Assembly: GCA_014904845.1 (NCBI GenBank) | Contig: MU119253.1 | Location: forward strand, 124,001-188,000 | Direction: 5' to 3' | DNA: 64,000 bases | DNA from: Acephala macrosclerotiorum | Lineage: Eukaryota > Ascomycota > Leotiomycetes > Helotiales > Mollisiaceae | Shown here: piece by piece, positions 55,368 through 64,000 of the stretch | Position numbering within the stretch: the stretch's first letter is position 1 | Layout of the letters: every line of letters begins with the position of its first letter | Notes under the pieces: model-generated | Databases searched by the model: none | Told to the model about the DNA's origin: nothing | What the model saw: only the letters and a program-made list of their open reading frames with translations | Position numbers and translations under genes: made by a program

Positions 55368-55661
55368 TCATATATATGAAAACTCAATATCAATCAAGTC
55401 TACCATCACAATAAACCCCCTTACGTTCTCATCTATCCTCAGCGCCTTCAGCAGACTTTCATCAATCTCCTTTCCAAGATAAAGTATCCTCTCTGGATAT
55501 ATAGAGACAGGCGTAGAATTGGAAATTTGAGGATAGATATATCGTCCATGTTTATTGAGAAGTGTGGCAGCGTGTTCCACCAGAGAATAACTGGAGTTGC
55601 GGACTTTGAGTCCTTGGGAGAAAGACAATCGAGTTCTCAAAGAAGGGGATTTTGGTGACAA
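55368..55661 (-). CDS. Unrecognised ORF, possibly a terminal exon
   Basis: The 97-codon frame has protein-like composition (HAATLLNKHGRYIYPQIS, ERILYLGKEIDESLLKALRI) and ends at 55368. It uses a TTG at its listed start, so a true start or upstream exon is missing. Another minus-strand frame at 55637-56020 overlaps its upstream side and may be part of the same decayed gene. No family recognised. Confidence 0.3.
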   Translation of the reverse strand: MSPKSPSLRTRLSFSQGLKVRNSSYSLVEHAATLLNKHGRYIYPQISNSTPVSIYPERILYLGKEIDESLLKALRIDENVRGFIVMVDLIDIEFSYI

Positions 55662-56467
55662 TTGCAGAGCTCGAAAAACTCAATCTTGTTATAGATTGAG
55701 CGAGGATAGAGTATGCTAGATGGTGTTCCTGGCTGGACGGGGTGCCTCTGTTTCTGATGCTGATTTATTGGTCCTAGGGAACGAGCAACACGCTGAATTG
55801 GACACCGCCGCAACACAATCCAGCAACGCAACTCGCGCAGTGATGAGGCAGTGCAGAGCGGCAGCTTCTTCCAGAGGAACATTTGCTCGAAATCTAGGAT
55901 GTCAGCCCTTTCTTCCTTATACTGAACTTGCGGCGTTATGGACAACCCTTGGCAGTCTGAAAAATAGATGAGAAACCCTTGTACGAATCGTATTGTTATC
56001 CGCATCATACATGCTTTCATCGAGTTGAAATGCTCATGTAGGTGCTGGGCTTCGAACTCGAGGTTGACTTGGTGGAAGACGTCATGCTAAAGGTCACCTC
56101 GGACGTAGATGTAGCCTTGCTCGAGATCTTTGTCGCTATCTTCGAAGTCGACATACTACTCGTCGTCGCCTTCGACTTTCTCGTATCCTTACATTAATGT
56201 ACTTGTTCCCGCACGAGATCTGCTCGTACTAGTACTCAAACTCGTAGTCTTCGTCGTCTCAAAATCGTAAAAATCCTCCACAGTCAACAAACTCGAATAA
56301 TTAAGCCAATACTTCAACCCCGCCAAATTTCCATAGCAATTACAATTCTAATTCTAATCTGTGATCAAATATCGCCCTCCCAGACTTTTGCAAGTCCCGA
56401 TGCAGCCACCTATTACTCCCCGATTCTGTGTAGCGCTAGGAGCGTTGACTCCTCCCCCCAGAAAAAG

Positions 56468-56893
56468 TCAATCCACTTCGCATTTGGACTTGTTTTCGTC
56501 GCTGGCGCAGCGGACGTGGAAACAGCCGATGCTCCAGCATTGACGAGTTGAGTTGGGTAGGTATCGAATGGCGACTATGAGACCTGTAGATAGGAGATCG
56601 TCGGCGCAGATGGTGCCGCATTCGGTATCCGAGGCAGTTGAAATGAGGCTGAGCATTTGGAGGTGAGTCAAATGGGGTTTGACGAGGTTGAGACGATAGT
56701 TATACGTACCGAAAAGATGATTTTGTCCGCTGCTGAATAGAGAGGCGGGGTCGATAGAAGAGCATGGCCAGATGAGGGGAACGGTGGTGGGATTTAGAGA
56801 GAGCGGAGTGAGGGTGCCGCCGCACCCTCCTGGGAGGGCTATTGTGAGACTAACAAGGAAGGTAAGGCCAAGGAGCCAAACGGAACTCATCAT
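56468..56893 (-). CDS. Small secreted cysteine-containing protein
   Basis: From ATG 56893 the frame gives 141 residues with a signal peptide (MMSSVWLLGLTFLVSLTIAL). The mature part has several Cys (GGCGG, IWPCSS, TECGTIC, QCWSIGCFHVRC, KSKC) and one Asn-Ser-Thr site. Downstream on the same strand, after a stop and in changing frames, there is further Cys-containing sequence (GGCIGTCKSLGG) and a Ser/Thr/Lys-rich stretch (SMSTSKIATKISSKATSTSE). The original gene may therefore have been longer, with undetected introns or with breaks. It could be an effector-like or wall protein; no domain recognised. Confidence 0.5.
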   Translation of the reverse strand: MMSSVWLLGLTFLVSLTIALPGGCGGTLTPLSLNPTTVPLIWPCSSIDPASLFSSGQNHLFGTYNYRLNLVKPHLTHLQMLSLISTASDTECGTICADDLLSTGLIVAIRYLPNSTRQCWSIGCFHVRCASDENKSKCEVD

Positions 56894-56905
56894 GCTGACG
56901 CCCAA

Positions 56906-57915
56906 ACGAAAAAGACAAGATGAGATGTTTCGTGGAAGTACCCCACTACTTCTTGTGTGAATGTACTGCCCTTGACAGACGGATAAATAGATTTTCGCTT
57001 AATATTTAAATACTCTCGTTCGCTTCATCAGCTGAAAGGAGACTGAGACTTAGTTTTTCGAGGTGAGTGTATTCGGAAACTGTGGCTGAATCCTTCACCC
57101 ACCCGATTAGGTAAAGCAGTGACATTTCCAACATGTTTGAATTGGCTCGCGACAACATCAACCAATGAAGAAGCACAAACTCTTCAGCAAAAGACGCAAA
57201 TATTGAAATGTGAAAATGAATCTGTTAGTAAGTCTGAAAACTAGGCGCCGCCAGGCACACTACACTACTTGGGCGAACTGGGCCTTGACGATGTACCGAA
57301 GGGGAGCGCAAGCGGAAGTAGAGAACTGCAATGATTCGCTGAAACTGTGCTACAAGGTTGAGTGCTCTACTTGGAGATGTTGTCAATAAAATGTCGACCC
57401 GAACAGAGCTACGAAATATGTTTCTCACCACAAACGCCGACAAAGTCGCAGTTCCAGAGCCAAATGTCATGAATTCTCTGCTTGAAAACTTTCCACCATT
57501 TAATAAACACAATGCCCCAAGGTAAACCTATCCTTCCCAACTCATAAAAGCCGCGGTCACATCGCCCACCAAGGTATATCATATCCGCCTACCCACCAAA
57601 TAGAAAACGTAAGGCTATTCGCGTCTAGTGTAAGAAATGTCTTCGCATCGCATCGCATCCCATCAATAATGTCATAACGTCGTAACTCATAGTCCCGCAA
57701 ACGCCAACACCGCCCGTCTCCAATCCTCATTCCCACTCAACGCCAATACCGTACCCATCTCCAATCATTCAGCAGCTCTTCCATAATGATAGTCAGGTTC
57801 ACAGAAAAGAATGAAGCCTCAGTGAGGCAGCTGCGTGCATAATCATGCTACCGGTAGCTCGTTAGACTCCTTGGTGCCGCGTTGCAAGACCAAATAGAAA
57901 TTGATCTCTACCTAA
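56906..57915. other. Intergenic region
   Basis: About 1 kb between the small secreted protein and the polymerase 3' end. No gene seen; short frames only. Confidence 0.5.
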
Positions 57916-60900
57916 TCAGTCATCCTCAAAATCATCCAGATCATCAACATTGACGACACTCGCGTTATCCTCAACACTACTAGTATGACCTCCAGCAAGC
58001 ATGAGGCGAGTAGCTATGGGATCCGGTTTCATAGCAATGTACATTCCGGGGATAACGAGATAGCCAGGACCGAATTTCCCACAAATTGCCTTGATCAAGC
58101 AGAGTTGCCTGCCGGCGAAGTACCAGGGCATGACACTCTCACTTTTGTATGAAGCAAACAGAACTGAAGCTTTCAATTGTTCCCATTGAGAGAGTTCGGG
58201 CTCCACAAGGTCTTCACCGATGAGCAACTCGGTGACGGCATTCTCGGTGTGTGGTCGTATGTCTCGGAACTTCTCGTGGAAGACGACTACGTCTTGATCG
58301 AAAGTTGAATCTGCTCGGCGAGGGCGATCAGCGTATGATTTCTTGAATGCTTTGATATCCGTTTCCAAGGCCTCCAGCAAATTTTTCCACAAGCCGCTCC
58401 ACTCCGTGTTCTTTTCACCTTTGTCGCGGACCCATCTCTGCCATCGAACTAAGTCCTCGTCGAACCAAGGTGCCTGATCAATCCCGGCCCAGAATTCTGC
58501 CAATGATTTGTTCATAGTCTCGACGGCGACCCACATGAGGTGCTCGATAATGTCAGTAGCACCACGTTGTGGCACCCAGGTAGGATCACTTTTGTGTGGG
58601 ATCTGTTTGGGCGTGAATGTCATAACCGCTCTCTTGAAGTTAGTGAACTGATTGCGATCAAAGATGTAACCCTGTTTGTTTTGATCGACAAGATCACTGC
58701 ACAGCTGGTTGAAATAGGTGCTTTCTCGAATGTCGGATCTTTGTTTCGTATAGCGAATTGTGTCCTTGAAAGCAGTAACTATCCCCAACATGCTCGGTTG
58801 CAAGTTGAATTCGAACGACTTTTTCAAAAAGACAGATGTCGGAGAAGGCTGCCCGTGAACAAGTTCTTTGTATTTGAGGGTGTCTCGTTTTAAAAGACCC
58901 TCGGCTACAAGGTCGGGTACTTGTGGGAGCTTTGCATTGAAGAAGTTGTTAACAATGCGAGGTTCGAAGCAAACCCAGGCAATGTCGCCGTCGTAGTCAC
59001 CCCCCGACAGCTTTGAAGCGAGTGAAGGGTTGCCTATCGTCGAGAAAACGATGACATCCTTCAACCCCATCAACTCTTTTTTAACAACCGCTCGGACCTT
59101 TTGTATGTCGCTTGGAAAATGTGCAGGGTTTCTGGCCACTAAGACATCATCGTCGTTAAGCATAGCTCCAGAGAAGCCAGAAATGTCGTCCTTGAAGCTC
59201 GAAAAGTCAATGTACACTTCACCTGGTCCTAGAATTCCCCAGAAGTCGGGTACCATGTATGCGTACACACATTTTCCAACGGTGATATTCATCCGCTTGC
59301 CCAGTTCGTCGCATTTGCTCTTGAAGACGTCTCGTGTGAGCCCAATCATGAAGTTCAATTTCTTGGGCTGGAATCCTGAATCCAATAACACATTCAATCT
59401 CTCCTCAATTGCCACTGGAAGCCCGCCACGGAAAGGGACGTCGCCCGCTTTCACTCGCTCGGTGAGGTTTGATTTATTGTCCCTCACCCACTTTTTGAAT
59501 GTGTATGGTTCATTGATCGCCTCTCGCATGTCAGAAAGTTGACGAGCTAAGCCTTCCCGCAGCAGGTCTGCGAGTGCATCCTTCATTTCCCTGCTACGAT
59601 CGATGCCAGTCTCTTCGTCAACAGATCTTTCCATCAACAGTGGCACCAACTGTGTGTTGAGATCCGCAGACTTTAATGGCGTAGAATACTTCAATACCTC
59701 AAAGGTGCGATGACTGCGATCATCACTTTCACCATTTGGCTTGGTGCTTCTCGTCCATTTCTGTTGCGATGGGTAGACTTCAATCCACTTTTCATCACTC
59801 TTGTCGGTATGATCCACTAACCAGAACCCTTTTGCCTCACCAAGGCGGCCCTGGAATCCGCTCGGGATATTCGAAAGGCCAAGTTTCTTTGCAACTTCGA
59901 AAGCCAAGCTTCGGGAGATCTTAGCTGCCCCGTCATTCATCACCTCGCCATCGGGGTCGTCTCTTGGCCAGGTAATATTCTTTGGTTGAAACCGTATCTG
60001 AGACTGTTCTAGAACAAGAGTCTCCAAATTTCTAGATACAGCTACGAATCGTTAGCGAATGGTAATGACTAGATGGCCAGTGCCGTTCCTACCTAGAGAC
60101 GTGCGGCTGAAGAGTTTGAGATAACTTTGGTGGACGTTTTTGCGAGTAGGCCTGATACGTTCTAGCAGGTGATTGACCGTCATAACTGCATGGCCATTTT
60201 TCGGATCAGGATTGGAGATCAGAGTAGGGTCATTGACAAATCCAATGCCATCAACTGCAAAGAAATATAGACGATGTCCAGAGCCTGGCCCATCATCACC
60301 AGCTTGGCGCCTCCGAGACTTCTTCTCTGTGGACTTGACGAAGAAAGGTTTCCAACTTCGACCTAAGAGAGGGTGCGCCGCATCTACAAGCCAGTCGCAA
60401 ATCATGGCACGCCATCTCTCGTCCCTAATCTGCTTTCTGATTCGACTCACGGCGTCTGGAGCCTTGCTATCTGTGATTTGTGGAATGCAAATCTCCAAAA
60501 AGCGATCAGATCCGAATCGACGGTCCAGACGATGAGACTTTTCTAGCTTCAGCGGTTCAAGTCGAAATTTGAACAGAGGCTTCAGCGAAGATGACGATGT
60601 AAACGACAATGACCCGGCAAAAACAGGTATATGGGGTCCATACTCGCCGTCCATAGCATACTTCCAAATCTCTGCGCTACACCTTTCGGGGAATGGTTTA
60701 TCCCTTAGCACCCTAAGACCCTTTAGGAATGTCCACAGATTATTGTAATTATGTAGGTCAGACGTGATTCGACCATCAAAATGCTCGAGGGGGACTTCGG
60801 CGTAAAGAAATATGCGTGTGATCTCGTACAGAACAAAGAAGGAAGTGTCCTTGTGAATACGGGGTAGCTGGGTGGCTACAAGAGTCAGTGATTTACAAGT

Positions 60901-62057
60901 AAGATGAGGCTTTTGTACTTACGAAAAATTTGTTTCAAAGACGCTTTCAATTGCTTCTCGGCAGGTGTTAGATCGTCGTCGTCAAGGCTGTAGTCGAGCA
61001 GACCCTGCGAAAGCTCTTCTGCGTCCGAAGTGTCTTCGCTAGGTATAACAGATGCTCCTCTGTCGATGCTTAAGTTTAGGAACTCCTCTTCTTGGCATTC
61101 AGCCATCCTTCGCTCAAAGCTAGAAGACGCACTAAACTCAGAAGAACTTAGATTATTGTCAGGCTGTCGAGTTGTGAATGCGGAAGACAAAGATTTTCGT
61201 GGTGGCAATTCGGGCTCATCATCGGGTACAGTTTCTTGAGTACTATTCGAAAAATAATTAGGTCCCTGTGAGAAAACGCTTGGTACCGTCGATGCAAAGC
61301 TTGTATCTGCACTTTTTGGACCACCTTCCCGTGCGAACGGTCTGCCACGGTTCAAGAACGGATCGGGAGGGGGCGGCCCCATAGTATTTGTTGATTTGGG
61401 GCGGGGAACATCGCTGCTGGCCTTGGCTTTCTTGACCGGAGTGTTATTGTGAGCTGAGTCATCTCGGGCTCGTTTGGACTCGGAAGAGGATGAGGAGGAA
61501 TAGTTTAATGCCGGGTACGGTATCTGCCCGCTCGGTCCTTCCATGCTTGTTCCAAAGGAGAGACGGATGGGTGTATCGTTTATGTGTGTATCTTTGGCAT
61601 GGAATCGCTTCGGCGTTTTCTGTTTTTTGATCGGCTCCCAGGCAGCGGATAGGCGTTGGTGAAGGCAGCCCAGGAGGTGTACACGCTCCTCGTCCGAAAC
61701 TGGGCAAGGTCGATGTCTAGTCTTTTCAGGAACGGTCCCTCTTTCCTCTGGTTTGTTCACCCACCCTCTCCACTTAGCATAAGCTTCTTTCTCAAATTGC
61801 TCTGCAACGTCAAGTAGGGCCGACTTATCTTTCCAGCAGATCCCAATGATCATAGTTACACATTGCTGCTCCAGACTCAAATTTTCTCGTGAGCTTGGCG
61901 ACTCTTGTTCGGCCGGGATCTTAAGGTCGAAGGTCCAGCGATAACACAGCGATTGTACAACAGATTTGATAGTATCCTTGATATCTTTGATTTTCTTCTC
62001 CCGAGAAAGGATAGCTTCCTCGACGGGAAATCCTGGTTCTGGTGCCATATGCGACAT
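57916..62057 (-). CDS. RNA-dependent RNA polymerase, QDE-1 type
   Basis: Exons 62057-60923, 60875-60093 and 60041-57916 (introns 47 and 51 bp) give 1347 residues, close to Neurospora QDE-1 (about 1400). Cellular RdRPs make double-stranded RNA from aberrant transcripts for quelling and related small-RNA pathways. The N-terminal third is Ser/Pro-rich and low in conservation. The catalytic region includes GGLPVAIEERLNVLLDSGF, AYMVPDFWGILGPGEVYI, DVLVARNPAHFPSDIQKVRA and the active-site loop LSGGDYDGDIAWVCFEP near residue 1000, with the Asp triad intact. The C-terminus has the helical head region and an acidic tail (VVNVDDLDDFEDD). Exon 3 is taken to start after TTCGTAG at 60042 because the nearer TAG acceptor is out of phase. 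QDE-1 rather than the SAD-1 branch is my best reading, not proven. Confidence 0.92.
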
Positions 62058-64000
62058 ACACTAACAAGAGTGAGGGAAAGTGCAAAGCGTGTGCTTATGG
62101 TTGCGTATGGGATGAAGTAGCGTATGCGGTGTCCGGGTGAGCGAGAGCCAGATGTTAATATCGGGGCGGTGTTTGCTTATGGAGAAGCAACCTTAAGGCT
62201 GGGTGTCGTGTGTGGAGGAGGAGTATTGTCTTAGAAGCTTAACAGGCGTATGAGCAACCATGAGGCTGAGGAGGGCTCAATTGTATGCCATAGTGCTTGC
62301 AGAGCTGGCATGAATAATTGAAGGTCGTAAAGGATAGAATTGGAATCTGCGAAGGAGTGTCGGTGCCGATCGAGCCGGAAGAGGGGTTTCGAAGGGTTTG
62401 GAAGACGAGGCTGTGAGCAACAAATCACTAGTCAGCCCAAATCTACGAGCGAAGGTGACGGCCATTGGGACTTACCAACACCGCACAAACCAAAAGTGAA
62501 GCAGAACTCAACTAATGGAGCAAGAGCGAGGTCTCCCAACGGAGAGGGTCGCGAGTGAAGGTCGTTGGTGTTGCTGAAGAAGAGAAGAGGGCTGCGGGAA
62601 GACGCGTTTGGTCTCGTGGGTTCGGGCCATGCCGCAGCTAGTGACCCCCTAAAACTCGGCGCGTGGGGAAGTGATCATCACAGCACGTTTCTGCAGGTTT
62701 CACTGCATCGCGACTGCATTTCTTCAGCAAAGTTATTTAACGTAATCTTACATTCAATCAAGTGAAGGAGAGGGGCCATTAACCTTGAGAGTATGCTTGT
62801 TGTGTGCGGGCTTGAACGACTCGACTCCTCGAAGTAAGCGCTTTTGCTTGCTGTGGCGCATCTGCTTTGACAGGTGCAGATGTGAGGAGCCGAGCGAGTC
62901 GTCCAAGCCCACAGCTAGCTTTGGCTGTGTTTGCTTGCTGATCATGCCAGCATCTACCTTGTTCTTGATTGGGATTCTGCACACCATCTCGAAGAGAGGG
63001 CTGTGGTTGATCGAGGGGTTAGAGTTGGGAGTGGAAGTGGGGGCTAGGAGATGGCATGATGATGCTTCTTGCCCAGGAATGCGACGAAAATGTGCTCTAT
63101 GTGATCAAGTTTGCTCTCAAGTGCGACGGTGAGATGGCCAGAGAGCGAGAGAGTTGAAAGTGAAGGTGTTATCGATACAGAACGTCATCTCAAAAGAAAA
63201 GTCCTTTTCAGCCTAGTCGCATATGCAAGAACCCGCTGTTCGCCGCTGTTGCCTTAACCAGAAAAGCCAACCCCGCTCTTTCCATTGGTTTGAAGTTTGA
63301 ACACCTTTCACACATTTGATTGCAGTCCTTCGTGAATCTCATTCACGTGAATGATATCATTGCTCATGAATGACTTCAGATCCATATTGAACTGGGGAGA
63401 TACTCACACCATTCTCCCCAATCAGGAAAGAGTTATCAATTCCTTGAATTGCACGTACAGGAAATCCTCATTTCATCAGGCATGAGCTTTTAAGCCCTTC
63501 ATCAAATATCCTGCTTCGAGAATGTGTTTTTGGAACAATATTGGGAAAGTGATTCCACAATCTCATAAGGAGTATCCTACGTTTCTTATCAGGAAGATTG
63601 GTGATTCCACGTAGGCCTAGTCGGTCTTGCTTTATCTCGGCATTTTGATACGTGTAACCTTCGCATTGCCTCCTCTTTCCTCCCCTCACCTGTAATTCCG
63701 CTTTTCTTCTCAATTTTCACGAAATTACTTTTGACCCCTTCAGCTGTCACGTGCTATGCTGCCCTCATATCATCCCACCGCTGGAACATCGACCCGAAGC
63801 CATCCCACGCACCTCTCCTCATTTCCCCCTCATATATTTCTCGGCTTATCTCACGTCACAATACTCTATCTCACAATCTCAGCATTCACCCATTAGTGGA
63901 TCTCATTCGCTCGCCTCCTCTCGGCAAAGCATCACCCCTCTCGGCTCTTCCCCGCAATAACCATTTCCCCATCCTTCACCTGTCCACAATTAGACCTTCA
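62058..64000. other. Upstream region of the polymerase; no gene supported
   Basis: About 1.9 kb. A minus-strand frame starting at 62465 (MAVTFARRFGLTSDLLLTAS) resembles a mitochondrial presequence but stops after 62 codons and has no recognised domain. The last 250 bp are C/T-rich, like a leader for a gene beyond the window edge on the plus strand. Confidence 0.4.

Noticed and set aside
55637..56020. 127-codon minus-strand ORF
   Set aside because: Cys-rich composition without pattern, no initiating context and no domain; possibly part of a decayed gene with the frame at 55368.
62277..62465. Short minus-strand ORF resembling a mitochondrial presequence
   Set aside because: It stops after 62 codons with no recognisable mature protein; a spliced continuation could not be found.
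1..64000. CRISPR arrays, rRNA and tRNA genes
   Set aside because: No regularly spaced repeats, rRNA-like sequence or convincing tRNA cloverleaf was seen; eukaryotic context makes CRISPR irrelevant. A tRNA scan could not be run.

Overview
The window is nuclear DNA of a filamentous ascomycete (Pezizomycotina). Evidence: many short spliceosomal introns (about 44-130 bp, GT-AG with two GC-AG cases), Zn2Cys6 regulators, a HET-type gene, a fungal P450, a fungal TNT-domain NADase, a QDE-1-type RNA-dependent RNA polymerase, AT-rich mutated repeats, and stop codons that look like C-to-T/G-to-A mutation (RIP-like). The class cannot be fixed from the sequence alone. All exon structures were read by hand from reading frame, splice motifs and remembered family consensus; none is backed by transcript data.

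Layout. 1-3.3 kb: a wrecked HET-domain gene split by AT-rich DNA that holds an 804-bp element with 57-bp terminal inverted repeats. 4.4-5.0 kb: a EutQ-like cupin. 5.4-5.9 kb: a degenerate inverted-repeat element. 7.0-10.4 kb: an intact OSCA/CSC1-type (DUF221) channel. 10.9-12.3 kb: a decayed Zn2Cys6 regulator joined tail-to-tail to a truncated RidA-like gene at a rearrangement point. 14.1-15.0 kb: small proteins. 15.5-19.0 kb: two divergent paralogous secreted proteins (one broken and intronless, one intact with three introns), separated by a 248-bp element with perfect 31-bp inverted repeats. 19.5-23.0 kb: an FMO-type monooxygenase and a secreted TNT-domain NADase. 25.6-26.9 kb: a rhodopsin-like membrane protein pseudogene.

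27.3-36.1 kb is the most coherent metabolic block: an allantoate-permease-family MFS transporter, a dienelactone hydrolase, a short-chain dehydrogenase and a Zn2Cys6 activator, all with intact frames. It looks like a small catabolic cluster with its own regulator. It is followed by a GH115 alpha-glucuronidase pseudogene that lacks most of its middle, a DUF924 protein and an intact P450.

41-55 kb is the most unusual part. A pair of related broken genes (41.3 and 42.0 kb) is followed by at least six paralogues of an unrecognised, probably cytosolic helical family (five intact, one pseudogene). They share a C-terminal signature of the form D-F-I-x-S-S-x-x-L-K-x-x-L-R-x-L-R-K ending in E-A or a similar acidic pair. 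One member is interrupted by a 1.1-kb insertion with a GGAAT-repeat tail and a 15-bp direct repeat. An F-box gene and a dead medium-chain dehydrogenase lie among them. 55-57 kb holds poorly understood ORFs including a small secreted cysteine-containing protein, and 57.9-62.1 kb holds the full-length QDE-1-type polymerase. The last 2 kb has no gene I can support.
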